Positions 8,544 through 17,301 of a stretch of DNA of 64,000 nt are shown here, piece by piece (position 1 is the stretch's first letter; each line of letters starts with the position of its first letter). The notes beneath the pieces were generated by a model. The model ran no database searches and was not told the origin of the DNA. It saw nothing but the letters and a program-made list of their open reading frames with translations. Source of the stretch: AP-15 sp963735445 (GTDB taxonomy: Bacteria; Pseudomonadota; Alphaproteobacteria; ATCC43930; CGMCC-115725); assembly GCA_963735445.1 (NCBI GenBank), contig CAVTLC010000034.1, positions 51,338-115,337 of the forward strand. The letters run 5' to 3'. A program made the position numbers and the translations under genes.

Positions 8544-10708
8544 GCCAGGGCGCCCGTCGCCGCGCTGGCTGACTGCGAGGTCAGCGCTGATGGGTTGCGC
8601 GGCAGCACGATTGTAAATTCGGTGAATTCGCCCGCGCGGCTGTCGACAGTGATAGTGCCGCCGTGTTCCTGGACGATGATGTCGTAGCTAATCGACAGAC
8701 CGAGACCGGTGCCTTCGCCGGTCGGCTTGGTTGTGAAAAATGGGGTAAAAGCGTGGTCTCGGACCTCGGGCGGCATGCCGATACCGTTGTCGTGGATCCG
8801 AATCTCGACTTCGCTGCCGCTATCGCGTGTCGAAACCATTACAGTCGGCGTAAAGCCCGCCTCGCCGCCCTCGCGGTGGCGCTTGTCGACAGCGTAAAAG
8901 GCGTTTCCGAACAGGTTCAAAAAGACCCGGGTGAGATCCTGCGGGACGATCTCGATCGGTTCGAGATGGGGGTCAAGCTCCCGCTGCAAGGTGACGTTAA
9001 AGCCCTGGCTGCGGGCCCGAGCGCCGTGGAATGCCAAGTTCAGGGCTTCCTCGATCAAGGCATTGAGATCGCTCATTCGGCGTTCACCGCTCCCTCCGCG
9101 CGAATGCAAGAGCATACTGGTGACGATGCCGTCGGCGCGGCGACCGTGTTCGACGATTTTTTCCAGATTCGCGTCCAACGTATCCACCAACTCGCTTAGG
9201 TCACTGTTCTCCTGGGCGTCAGGCGCGGCCGAGGTTGGGGCCACTGTCTCTTTTAGCTCGTCGAGCAGCTCGCGCGACAACTCGGCGAAGTTGTTGACGA
9301 AATTCAGTGGATTCTTGATTTCATGAGCAATACCCGCGGTTAGCTGACCCAAAGAGGCCATCTTTTCGGACTGGATCAGACTTGCCTGCGCCGCCATTAG
9401 CTGTTCGTGAGCGGCTCGTAAATCGGCTTCGCGGCGACGTTGTTCTTCGAACAGTTTGGCATTCCGTACGGCGAGCGCCGATTGGATCGCAAACGCCTCG
9501 ACCAGCCGAACCGTCTCATCCGAAAAATGGCCGGGCTCGCGCCGGAAGACAATCAGCCCACCAAGAATAGCCTGCTCGTGCAGCAACGGAGCTGCGAGCA
9601 CCGAGCGGTATCCGAGCTGATCAAGCTGTTCGATAAGGCCTGAAACACCGGGGTTGCCCGGCTCTCGGAGGTCAGGGATCTGCATGGGTGCTGTGGTGAT
9701 CGCGGCGCGCCCGACCGCCCCTTCACCAAACCGTATCGGCCGGGCCCTGAGGCGCTCTGCAAGCTCCGACTCCGCACCGTGGCTCATGCGAAAGTGAAAT
9801 TCGCTCGACGCCTCGTCATATTCGTAGATGACCCCAGCGGCTGCCCCCGAAAATTCGACCGCGCGGGCGACGACAAGGCTCAGAACGGCCTGAAGATCGA
9901 GTGTCGAGCCGACCGCACGACCGACCGCGCGCAGCGCTTCGAACTGAGCCAAGGTCCGCCGCAACTCTTCGAGGGTGTCGCGGAACGCAGCGAGCGTGCG
10001 CGCCATGGCGCCGATTTCATCAGGCCCGGCGGGAGGAATCGAAATGGCGAGATCGCCGGCATTAAGGCCGTTCATGGCAACGACCAATTGGCGCAACGGC
10101 ACGGCAATCGAACGCAAGACCAGGAGGGTCAAGAACGCGCCCACGATGACCGCGGCCCCGAGGACAATGCGAGAAACATCCGTCGCCGATCTTGCTTCCG
10201 TAACCGCTTTTTCGCGCGCCGCTGCAGCTTCATGCGTCAGTTGTGCGACGATCGCGGCCAAGAGTTTATCGGCGGCAACGCTGTGCCGGCTGGCTTGTGC
10301 CAGAAACGAGTTACCGACAACCCGGCGTTCATTGGTGTATTCATCGACAGCCTTGCGGGCGACCTCCTCATACTGAGCCAACTCGGCGCGGATCGCCGCC
10401 ACCGCTTCCGGCCGGCGCCGGGCCAGGTCATCGAGATGGTGTTCCATTTTCTGCCGGGCCGCGGCAGCATTCCGCTCCGACAGGGTCAGCATGCTGACTG
10501 CGAGATCGGTCAGCCAATAGCGCATTTCGCCAAAGGCGATTTGCGCACCATTGGCTTCTTCAATCTCGCCGAGGAGATCGGCGGTCCTAACCATACCTGC
10601 CGCGACTTCGTTCAGCTTTTGGTTAAGGTAGAAATTGCTGACCAAAAGAAAAAACAACAGGGCTCCGGACAGGATGATGAGCCGGGTGCGTATCGACAGC
10701 TTCGCCAT
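8540..10708 (-). CDS. Membrane sensor histidine kinase with HAMP and GAF domains
   Basis: A 722-residue kinase. From the N-terminus: a membrane helix at about residues 9-29, a helical periplasmic region of about 150 residues (four-helix-bundle, MCP-like), a second helix at about 178-200, HAMP (to about 255), GAF (about 270-415, PMQIPDLREPG and RSVLAAPLL), a coiled linker, a HisKA domain with H-box GIAHEIKNPLNFVNNF, and HATPase_c with NLFGNAFYAVDKR (N box), DNGIGMP (G1) and GEGTGLGLSIS (G2). All catalytic boxes are intact. It sits directly after a secreted Tll0287-type haem protein and a lone receiver on the same strand; together they could be a split sensing system. It overlaps the downstream Nudix gene by four bases. 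Confidence 0.93.
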   Translation of the reverse strand: MAKLSIRTRLIILSGALLFFLLVSNFYLNQKLNEVAAGMVRTADLLGEIEEANGAQIAFGEMRYWLTDLAVSMLTLSERNAAAARQKMEHHLDDLARRRPEAVAAIRAELAQYEEVARKAVDEYTNERRVVGNSFLAQASRHSVAADKLLAAIVAQLTHEAAAAREKAVTEARSATDVSRIVLGAAVIVGAFLTLLVLRSIAVPLRQLVVAMNGLNAGDLAISIPPAGPDEIGAMARTLAAFRDTLEELRRTLAQFEALRAVGRAVGSTLDLQAVLSLVVARAVEFSGAAAGVIYEYDEASSEFHFRMSHGAESELAERLRARPIRFGEGAVGRAAITTAPMQIPDLREPGNPGVSGLIEQLDQLGYRSVLAAPLLHEQAILGGLIVFRREPGHFSDETVRLVEAFAIQSALAVRNAKLFEEQRRREADLRAAHEQLMAAQASLIQSEKMASLGQLTAGIAHEIKNPLNFVNNFAELSRELLDELKETVAPTSAAPDAQENSDLSELVDTLDANLEKIVEHGRRADGIVTSMLLHSRGGSGERRMSDLNALIEEALNLAFHGARARSQGFNVTLQRELDPHLEPIEIVPQDLTRVFLNLFGNAFYAVDKRHREGGEAGFTPTVMVSTRDSGSEVEIRIHDNGIGMPPEVRDHAFTPFFTTKPTGEGTGLGLSISYDIIVQEHGGTITVDSRAGEFTEFTIVLPRNPSALTSQSASAATGALA

Positions 10709-10732
10709 TACGCCGGGCTCTTCATCGCCGAG

Positions 10733-11530
10733 TCAGCGGAGCAGGGTTATGCTGATAACCCCGCCGAGGTCACCGAGCTTTCGCCCTTCCTTTGGGTATC
10801 CCGTAATGTCAAGTTCGCCCTTTGGGGGGCCGTGGCAGGCGAGGCAGGATTCCGTGTAATATTCGGGAACGGCGACGCGGTAGGCGGGGCGGCCATTAAT
10901 CGCGACATCGGCCGCAAAAGGCTGACCTTTCGGCCAATCCGGACGCAGCAACTTGGCCTCGATCACCTCCTTTTCCCAGGCGTCAGGTCGCGCCTTGCGG
11001 TTGCGGACAAGGTCCGGTGGTGCAGTAACTTTGATGACCGCTTCGTTCTCGGCCAGGCCGTTGAAAGTTTCGCTGACGAGCCGCCCAAAAACCGCTGGGA
11101 TAAAGCCTTTGAAACCCGTTCCCTTCTCGTTGATGGTCGCCTGATTCTCATCCATGACCTGTACAATCGCGTTCATCATCGCGTTCATTAGGCGGCCTTG
11201 GCGTGAATCCTTATCAAACGCGGTGGGATCAACCCCCGTATTTTTACGATAAAGAGCAATCGCTTCGTCTTTTACTTTCATCGCTGTTAGTTGCTTGTCG
11301 CCTCGCGTCGGATCGTTGATCAAATCCTCGTTGTTCGAGACCACCGTGCGGGCGTCACGCAGCATTTCCGCCAGGCTTGCGGCAATCGCCTCGTTATTGC
11401 CGCTCGCGGCCTTAGCGCTGACCGGGTTGTCGGCGACAGCGCCGCGCTGCGGGCACCAAGCCAGCGTCAAACCAAGCATCACAGCGGCAATTACTTGAGG
11501 CCGGATCGATTTTCTTGCTGTTGAGCGCAT
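10733..11530 (-). CDS. Periplasmic Tll0287-like (DUF3365) c-type haem protein
   Basis: A 265-residue secreted protein. A signal peptide is clear (IRPQVIAAVMLGLTLAW, ending about residue 32). The mature part matches the DUF3365/Tll0287-like domain: the N-terminal helical half (NEAIAASLAEMLRDARTVVSNNE) and a C-terminal half with one c-type haem site CLACH near residue 233, followed by GPPKGELDITGYPKEGRKLGD. Tll0287 is a structurally described thermophilic cyanobacterial haem protein with a PAS-like fold proposed to sense redox or gases; in many bacteria this domain is fused to kinases. Here it stands alone, 24 bases upstream of a kinase gene. The start at 11530 has AGGG seven bases before it; ATG at 11545 is possible. 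Confidence 0.82.
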   Translation of the reverse strand: MRSTARKSIRPQVIAAVMLGLTLAWCPQRGAVADNPVSAKAASGNNEAIAASLAEMLRDARTVVSNNEDLINDPTRGDKQLTAMKVKDEAIALYRKNTGVDPTAFDKDSRQGRLMNAMMNAIVQVMDENQATINEKGTGFKGFIPAVFGRLVSETFNGLAENEAVIKVTAPPDLVRNRKARPDAWEKEVIEAKLLRPDWPKGQPFAADVAINGRPAYRVAVPEYYTESCLACHGPPKGELDITGYPKEGRKLGDLGGVISITLLR

Positions 11531-11619
11531 CTCGAACCCTGTCATGACCAAACCGCGACTGTGCCTCCAAGCTGTGGGCGGAGCAATTGTGTCACGGCTC
11601 GTCGAGCGCACTACCACTA

Positions 11620-12012
11620 TCAGCCGCCCGGTAGCGGTGGCACGAGTTTCGCGAGCTGCTGCTTGAGGCGCTCGAAATCGACCGGCTTGGGCAGAAAAGC
11701 CGCGGCTCCGAGGTGTTCCGCGGTGCGGACCCGCTCGTCGTCCCCGTATGCAGTGACCATGACGACGGGTAGCTCGGGGCGGCGCTGTTTGATTTCGCGC
11801 AGCAACGTCAATCCATCCATGCCCGGCATGTTTATGTCAGACAAGATCACGATCAACTCGGGACCGAGTTCGGCGACGCGGAGGAGGCCTTCCTCGCCCG
11901 AAGCGGCAAAATGCAATTGGTAGCGGCCTTCGCGTACTTCACGGCGAAAGCGCTGCCGAAACAGCTCAGCCACATCAGCTTCGTCGTCGACAATCAGAAT
12001 GCTCAACGCCAT
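11620..12012 (-). CDS. Single-domain response regulator (receiver only)
   Basis: A 130-residue CheY-like receiver without an output domain. The acidic pair is in LIVDDEADV (Asp9-Asp10), the phosphorylated Asp is in ILSDINMPGMDG (about residue 58), the switch Thr is in VMVTAYG (about 86), and the Lys is in FLPKPVD (about 108). It lies 89 bases upstream of the Tll0287-like gene and the HAMP/GAF kinase and is probably part of the same minus-strand operon, so it is the likely phosphoacceptor of that kinase. With no DNA-binding part, the output must be protein-protein contact or phosphotransfer. Confidence 0.9.
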   Translation of the reverse strand: MALSILIVDDEADVAELFRQRFRREVREGRYQLHFAASGEEGLLRVAELGPELIVILSDINMPGMDGLTLLREIKQRRPELPVVMVTAYGDDERVRTAEHLGAAAFLPKPVDFERLKQQLAKLVPPLPGG

Positions 12013-12045
12013 GAGATCAGACCTTTGGTGACCCGGGTCAATCGG

Positions 12046-12381
12046 TCAGACAATACGCGCGTCAAGAATAGCGTCGGGTAAACCGGTCTCGATCTCGACC
12101 ACCCACAAATCAGGGTCGCGCCGCCGTTGCCGTGCGATGTAATCATCGGCCTCGTTCTCGGCGACAGCCGCCGGACCGGTGGCGCGCATCCACATAAGCT
12201 CGCCCTCTGGGCCACGCGCTTGAGCCAGCACCGAACAGCCCTTGTCGCGAGTATTGAATTTCAACAGAACCGCGCCGGAATCGCCATCACCGCGGGCCAC
12301 GACCGCCACTCCGATCGCGGCGAGGTCACAGCGCCGGATCAGCGCCTTGACCCACAAACCCGTCTTTAATCGAGGTTCCAT
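12046..12381 (-). CDS. DUF1491 family protein
   Basis: A 111-residue protein of the alphaproteobacterial DUF1491 family, function unknown. Typical landmarks are the N-terminal TGLWVKALIRRCDLAAIGVA, KFNTRDKGCSVLAQARG mid-protein, and the C-terminal DDYIARQRRRDPDLWVVEIE. The start at 12381 follows the family's usual N-terminus (MEPRLKTGLWV); the frame is open further upstream but overlaps the kinase gene. It lies 25 bases downstream of the second histidine kinase and 33 bases upstream of the lone receiver, so it is in one long co-directional block. I cannot assign a role. Confidence 0.75.
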   Translation of the reverse strand: MEPRLKTGLWVKALIRRCDLAAIGVAVVARGDGDSGAVLLKFNTRDKGCSVLAQARGPEGELMWMRATGPAAVAENEADDYIARQRRRDPDLWVVEIETGLPDAILDARIV

Positions 12382-12406
12382 CAACAGGTGCCGTGCGCCG
12401 CGCGCT

Positions 12407-14047
12407 TCAGCCGCGGCCGGGCGCCAATGGCAGACGGACATGAACCTGCAGCCCGTGCGGCGTTCGATTATCGGCGACGACCGTTCCACCCATAGCCTCG
12501 ACATTTCGCCGCGTGATCCATAATCCGATGCCAAAATAGCTACCCGGTGTTTCCACGGCAGCGTCGTCGCGGCGCTCGGAGTAATAACGGTCGAAAATCC
12601 GTTCGAGCTGGCCATCAGGAACGCCGGGGCCACGATCGGAGACAATCAAATCGGCGAAATGTCCATCATGCGACAGATGGACCACGACCTCGCCCCCGGC
12701 CGGCGAGAACGAAACCGCGTTGTCGATCAAATTATCAAAGATGGTCTCGATCATGGCTTCACTGCCGAGGACATGGACGCCCGGCAAAAGATCGCTGCCG
12801 ATCATCAAATCGCGGCTTGCCAGCACGATCATCACATCGCGATCGTTGGAAACTGCCGACCGGGTCTGGACCAGCCGACCGACAATGCGACCGAGATCGA
12901 CGGGAGCCAGAGGCTCGTCGATCAAATCCGCGGTGGCCTCATCGAGTTCGCGGGCTGAGGCGACAAGCCCATCGAGGCGGTCAAGGGCATGTTCCACGAC
13001 CCCGACTGCCCGCTGTGCGCGTTGGTTGTCCTCCGGCAGGCTGCGCCGCAACGGCTCCAGCGACTGACGGATCACCGCGATCGGCGTTTTAAAGGCGTGG
13101 GCATTATCCTCCGCCGCTTGGCGGATTTCGGCGGCTGAGCGATGGATCGCCTCGACCATCCGGTCGAACTCGGCTGCGACCTCTCCGAGTTCGGGCAGGT
13201 CCGCCCGTGCGCCGAACGTCCCGGCATCGGGGCCCTGTTCGCGAATTCGCCGGGCGCGCCGGGCAAACCGGCGCAACCCGCTGCGCAGGCTCAGCAATGT
13301 CGAAAACGTGATCACCGCCATCGCGAGGTATATGACCGCCGCGACCCGGATTGCTGGTGTCGCCCAATAGGGCTGGCCGAGATGCGCGGATGGGAAGGCA
13401 TCCTGCGAGAACGAAGAGACGACCGCCCAACAACCCGCGGCGGTGGCAAGGGGGGTTACCGCAGTCACGATCTCGGCGCCGCCGGTAGGCCGGTGATAGA
13501 TCAGCGAAAATGGCATTTCGCCACGGCAATTCTGGGCGAGACGGTCGAGTACCCCCTGTTGCGCCAGCGTATTTCGCTCAGCTTGGAGGTTGGCGGGCGT
13601 CACGGTGGGCCACGACGCGACATAGTAGAAGCCATCGCTGCCAGCGCCCGCGGGTGCCAGCAGCAGTTTGATTGTCGTGACCTCGCCAGCAAAGCGCGAA
13701 AGACTGGCGCCGAGTTCCGGCAATTTTTCGATGGTTGCGTCCTGCAGCATCGGCAGCAGGGATTGGCTGATCACCCGCCCTTCGTCGCGCACGCTGCGCA
13801 GCAACAATTCCTGGCCTTCCTGGTAGGCCTTGCTGAATTGCATGTAGAGAAATGCCGGCACCAGCAGAAAAATAATCGCAACCAAGACTGTCTTGCCGGT
13901 CAGCGACCAGGCCCAACGCAGCCCCCGCGGCCACTCAGTGCTGCGCCGTCCAACGATAGCCAAAGCCGGCGTAGTTTTGGATGTGGTCGAAACTTGAGTC
14001 GACGTCGCGGAACTTCCGGCGGATGCGCTTGATAAAGGTACGGACAT
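12407..14047 (-). CDS. Two-component sensor histidine kinase
   Basis: About 546 residues. A first membrane helix (KTVLVAIIFLLVPAFLYM, about residues 52-69), a periplasmic sensor of about 190 residues, a second helix (VAAVIYLAMAVITFSTLLSL), HAMP, a HisKA domain with the variant H-box NAHAFKTPIAVIRQSLEPL, and HATPase_c (NLIDNAVSFSPAGGEV; DRGPGVPDGQLERIFDRYYS; GSYFGIGLW). The layout resembles the alphaproteobacterial ChvG-like kinases. The start is uncertain: the ATG at 14047 makes the gene overlap its partner response regulator by about 110 bases, and a TTG at 13963 would shorten the overlap. The pair is in regulator-kinase order. Confidence 0.88.
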   Translation of the reverse strand: MSVPLSSASAGSSATSTQVSTTSKTTPALAIVGRRSTEWPRGLRWAWSLTGKTVLVAIIFLLVPAFLYMQFSKAYQEGQELLLRSVRDEGRVISQSLLPMLQDATIEKLPELGASLSRFAGEVTTIKLLLAPAGAGSDGFYYVASWPTVTPANLQAERNTLAQQGVLDRLAQNCRGEMPFSLIYHRPTGGAEIVTAVTPLATAAGCWAVVSSFSQDAFPSAHLGQPYWATPAIRVAAVIYLAMAVITFSTLLSLRSGLRRFARRARRIREQGPDAGTFGARADLPELGEVAAEFDRMVEAIHRSAAEIRQAAEDNAHAFKTPIAVIRQSLEPLRRSLPEDNQRAQRAVGVVEHALDRLDGLVASARELDEATADLIDEPLAPVDLGRIVGRLVQTRSAVSNDRDVMIVLASRDLMIGSDLLPGVHVLGSEAMIETIFDNLIDNAVSFSPAGGEVVVHLSHDGHFADLIVSDRGPGVPDGQLERIFDRYYSERRDDAAVETPGSYFGIGLWITRRNVEAMGGTVVADNRTPHGLQVHVRLPLAPGRG

Positions 14048-14654
14048 TGGCGCGGTACCCCTCTGCTCCGTGTCCGGCGACGAAATCCTTGCCGTGGACC
14101 AGATCATAAATATCGCGGTAGCCGACGTCTTGCCCTGCTTTTTCCGCGAGGAGCACGAGGATCTTGAATTCCGTCAATGTCAGATCGAGCAATTTACCTT
14201 CCCATGTCGCCCGGCTGGTATCGAAACGCAGCTCAAGGCGGCCGAGGGTCATTTTGTCCGACCGCACCGGCTCGGGGTCGCTGACGGGCCGCATCCCCTC
14301 GGTGATCAACTGTAGGCGCTTGACCAAGATCGGCAGGCGGCGCGACTTATCGATAAAATCGACGGCGCCACCGGCCAGTCCCGCCTCTTCATAGATATCG
14401 TCGGAGAGCACCGTCAGGAAGATCACCGGCGTCGCGATCCCGCGGGCGCGCATGCGGCGCAGGACTTCGATGCCGGTCAATTCCGGCATGCGCCAATCGA
14501 GCAGCATCACATCGGCGCCCCCGCCCTCCTCGAGATAGGCAAGCGCGTCTTTGCCGTTGTCAAAGCTGGTGACCTGGTAACCTTCATCAATCAGGTTGAG
14601 GCCAAGCGACTCGCGAAATAGGCCGTCGTCATCGACAAGAAGCAGATGCGGCAT
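13935..14654 (-). CDS. Response regulator transcription factor (OmpR-like winged helix)
   Basis: A 239-residue regulator with an N-terminal receiver (LLVDDDG acidic pair; phospho-Asp in MLLDWRMPELTG near residue 53; VIFLTVLSDD switch; FIDKSRR Lys near 103) and a C-terminal winged-helix DNA-binding domain (LTLTEFKILVLLAEKAGQDV, then YRANVRTFIKRIRRKFRDVD as recognition helix region and FGYRW at the end). It is followed by the overlapping kinase gene, forming a two-component pair. No binding site could be deduced. Confidence 0.92.
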   Translation of the reverse strand: MPHLLLVDDDGLFRESLGLNLIDEGYQVTSFDNGKDALAYLEEGGGADVMLLDWRMPELTGIEVLRRMRARGIATPVIFLTVLSDDIYEEAGLAGGAVDFIDKSRRLPILVKRLQLITEGMRPVSDPEPVRSDKMTLGRLELRFDTSRATWEGKLLDLTLTEFKILVLLAEKAGQDVGYRDIYDLVHGKDFVAGHGAEGYRANVRTFIKRIRRKFRDVDSSFDHIQNYAGFGYRWTAQH

Positions 14655-14668
14655 TGTTCGACTGAGGG

Positions 14669-15217
14669 CTAGGTGCGATGGGCGGCGACGAGGGAGCGAA
14701 GGCAGTCCTCTCTTCCGCCCTGATCATCTTTAAAGGCATAGTGCAGTGTTCGCATTTTCCCGCTGCGTAGATCGAGATAAAAGAACAGGTCCAGCTCGCA
14801 GGTGGGACTGCGATAACGCCACACGGTTGCCGGCGGAGCCTCGGTCTTTTCGCTCGCGTCCCCTAACAGACGTGTCGCTCCCGGCTGGTCGAGCCCGATC
14901 AGCTGACTGGGGCTGGGCGGGTGAGGAGCTGGCGGTGCCGTAGCGAATGCCATCGCCTGGGTGTCGGATTGAGCCAGGCTCGGAACGTTTTCGGGCGGAG
15001 GCGACGGCTTATGAGCAGGACGCGGAAACACGCGCCGCCGCGGCGGCGGCGCAGGAGCAGGCGGCAGTGGCGGTTCGATCGCTACCGTTTGCGGTGGCGG
15101 CGCTGGCGGTTTCTCGGCGCAGGAAGCAAGGACGCCAAACCCGAGACTCATCAGTGCCGGATAGACCAGAGAACGCCGCTGCGCAGGCCAATTTAACGCC
15201 GCCAAAACTCGGCTCAC
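14669..15217 (-). CDS. Proline-rich lipoprotein, unknown function
   Basis: A 182-residue predicted lipoprotein. A hydrophobic segment ends in a lipobox (LASC, Cys about residue 33), followed by a long Pro/Ala-rich stretch (about residues 37-75) that probably spans the periplasm, and a folded C-terminal domain (about 100-182) with WRYRSPTCELDLFFYLD and two cysteines (CELD and EDC) that could form a disulfide. The start is GTG at 15217 with an AGGACCAGGG site. It is located between a two-component pair (15 bases away) and a second small lipoprotein on the same strand. I do not recognise the family with certainty. Confidence 0.72.
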   Translation of the reverse strand: MSRVLAALNWPAQRRSLVYPALMSLGFGVLASCAEKPPAPPPQTVAIEPPLPPAPAPPPRRRVFPRPAHKPSPPPENVPSLAQSDTQAMAFATAPPAPHPPSPSQLIGLDQPGATRLLGDASEKTEAPPATVWRYRSPTCELDLFFYLDLRSGKMRTLHYAFKDDQGGREDCLRSLVAAHRT

Positions 15218-15255
15218 CCCTGGTCCTTTGTGATAAGAACTGAATACAGCACAAG

Positions 15256-15714
15256 TTAGCGCCGCGCCAGACGCTCAACGACGCCGATGTCGCCGTCTCG
15301 ATAAATGGCAACCAATTCGCGATCATTGAGCAGGACATAGGTGTGATCGCCCTGATCGCAGCGCAGCGAGGCGACCGGATAGGTCGGCGCCACCAGCAAA
15401 CTCGACAAATTCTGGCTGAGGTTGGGTTGCCGCGGCAACATTCCAGTCAATGCTTCGCGGTTCCGCTGGGAATAACTAAAGCTGAAGGCGCCGTTGCAGG
15501 TGCGACTGTCAAGCGGTGTCGCCTGGCCGTTGGGTTGCTTCTCGACCACCGTATCCTGGCGAATTGCGATTGTATCATTCTCGGCATTAGCCCAGGTGCC
15601 GATAAACGGGTTGTTAGCCGGCGGCGCCTGCGGCACGGCGCAAGCGAACAGCGCCAACGCGATCAGGATAAAGACGCTCCACGTCAACAGCCCTCGATCT
15701 CGGCAGCTGGTCAC
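15256..15714 (-). CDS. Small lipoprotein, unknown function
   Basis: A 152-residue predicted lipoprotein. The signal (WSVFILIALALFAC) ends in a lipobox with Cys near residue 25, followed by NNPFIGTWANAENDTIAIRQD, which looks like a small lipocalin-like or META-like beta domain (F-GTW start), two cysteines in the mature part (SRTCNG and LRCDQG), and a C-terminal LVAIYRDGDIGVVERL. The start is GTG at 15714, with GAGG upstream. It lies 38 bases upstream of the proline-rich lipoprotein, so they may be co-transcribed. Function unknown. Confidence 0.7.
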   Translation of the reverse strand: MTSCRDRGLLTWSVFILIALALFACAVPQAPPANNPFIGTWANAENDTIAIRQDTVVEKQPNGQATPLDSRTCNGAFSFSYSQRNREALTGMLPRQPNLSQNLSSLLVAPTYPVASLRCDQGDHTYVLLNDRELVAIYRDGDIGVVERLARR

Positions 15715-15928
15715 ATCTTGCCTCTATGCTGACCCACGCGCGCTATCCCTATCACAGCCATCCTATCGCGGAACGACACAGTCGGACAGCGAGAGCGCGT
15801 AGCGTGAGCGTATCGAATGCCCGGAATTTGATCGGCTGACTCGCTGCCGCGTATCGAATGGGTGCGGCTTGACGAATCACCGGGCCAGGGCCAGGCTGAG
15901 GAAGTGAAGCCTCTTTGGAGGAAATGCG

Positions 15929-17203
15929 ATGAAGTTGTTGTGGTTTCACCTGATGCCCTACACCGAATTGCCCGACGACTTCCGCGAGAAAAATCCGTCG
16001 GTGTGGGTCGACATTCACTCCTCGCTGTTCGACCCGCGGCGCGCGCATCACATGTACAACGACTTTATGGACGAGCTCGAATTCGCCGCCGAATGCGGCT
16101 TTGACGCGGTCTGCGTCAACGAGCACCACTCGAACGGCTATGGGCTGATGCCCTCGCCCAATCTGATTGCCTCGTCACTTGCCCGGCGCACATCGGGTGC
16201 GGCGCTTTGCGTGCTCGGAAATTCACTCGCGCTGTATAACCCGCCAACCCGGGTGGCCGAAGAATTCGCGATGATCGACGTGATCTCGGGTGGCCGGCTG
16301 ATTGCCGGCTTTCCGGTCGGCTCGCCGATGGATACTTGCTTTGCCTATGGCCAGAACCCGAGCCAGCTGCGCGAGCGCTACTATGAGGCGCACGATTTGA
16401 TGCTGCGCGCCTGGACCGAACAGGAAACCTTTGCCTTCAACGGCCGCTTCAACCAGCAGCGTTACGTAAACATCTGGCCGCGGCCGGTGCAAAAGCCGCA
16501 TCCACCGATCTGGATCCCGGGTGGCGGCTCGGTCGAGACCTGGCAGTGGTGCGCGCAGATGGACTACGTCTACTGCTATCTGTCGTATTACGGCTACAAG
16601 GCCGGCCAGTCGACTATGGACGGCTTTTGGGAGGAGATGGCGCGGCTCGGTAAGGATCGAAATCCGTACCAAGCCGGTTTTCTGCAGTTTGTCGGCGTCG
16701 CCGAAACGCGAGAAGAAGCCTACCGGCTCTATCGCGAGCCGGCGGAATATTTCTATGGCCGCTGTCTGCACATCGATCCGCGCTTCGCCGGCCCGCCGGG
16801 CTACACGACCGAGGCGACCCAGCGCCGCGGCATCCTCGGGCAGGTGCAACAGGCCGCTGCGCAGACCCAGCGATACGAGACGAAGTTCCAGATGCTCGCA
16901 CGCGAAATGGATGCGATTGTCGAGAAAGGTTACGTGATCATCGGCTCGCCCGACGAGGTCGCTGCCCAACTTAAAGAAGTGGCGACCAATCTCAACGTCG
17001 GCCATTTGATGCTGTTGTTGCAGTTTGGCAATATGGGGAAAGACCTCGCCAAGTATAACACGCAGTTGTTTGCCGAAAAGGTCATGCCCCAGCTCGGCGA
17101 CGTGTTCTCCGAATGGGAGGACCGCTGGTGGCCGCGGCCAATGGCCGAGGGTGCCCGCGCCCCGCTAGCGCGGTTTCAGCCGGCGACCATCGCTGCCGAA
17201 TAG
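15929..17203 (+). CDS. LLM class flavin-dependent oxidoreductase
   Basis: A 424-residue bacterial luciferase-like monooxygenase (TIM barrel, reduced FMN or F420 as cosubstrate). Evidence: N-terminal MKLLWFHLMPYTELPDDF, AECGFDAVCVNEHHSNGYG (the conserved N-EHH near residue 65), VAEEFAMIDVISGGRLIAGFPVG (residues about 110-132), RPVQKPHPPIWIPGGGS, and a C-terminal YVIIGSPDEVAAQLKEVA. The family oxidises diverse organic substrates, so the reaction is unknown. GGAGGAAA lies before the ATG at 15929. It is followed on the same strand by a methyltransferase. Two further luciferase-like genes occur at about 34 and 36 kb. Confidence 0.9.
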   Translation: MKLLWFHLMPYTELPDDFREKNPSVWVDIHSSLFDPRRAHHMYNDFMDELEFAAECGFDAVCVNEHHSNGYGLMPSPNLIASSLARRTSGAALCVLGNSLALYNPPTRVAEEFAMIDVISGGRLIAGFPVGSPMDTCFAYGQNPSQLRERYYEAHDLMLRAWTEQETFAFNGRFNQQRYVNIWPRPVQKPHPPIWIPGGGSVETWQWCAQMDYVYCYLSYYGYKAGQSTMDGFWEEMARLGKDRNPYQAGFLQFVGVAETREEAYRLYREPAEYFYGRCLHIDPRFAGPPGYTTEATQRRGILGQVQQAAAQTQRYETKFQMLAREMDAIVEKGYVIIGSPDEVAAQLKEVATNLNVGHLMLLLQFGNMGKDLAKYNTQLFAEKVMPQLGDVFSEWEDRWWPRPMAEGARAPLARFQPATIAAE

Positions 17204-17301
17204 CCCGTTTCACCGGGGTCGGCCGCCTGGAGCCGCGTCCGGGCGTCGATGTCGCGCGGCCGCGGCGTCGATGGAGCGACAAAGGTTGAGGGAGCGAGAC
17301 A

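Noticed and set aside
9779..11191. Long open frame of about 470 codons on the plus strand
   Set aside because: It is antisense to the HAMP/GAF kinase and Tll0287-like genes, has no ribosome site and no family-like motif, and its composition reflects high-GC third positions of the real genes.
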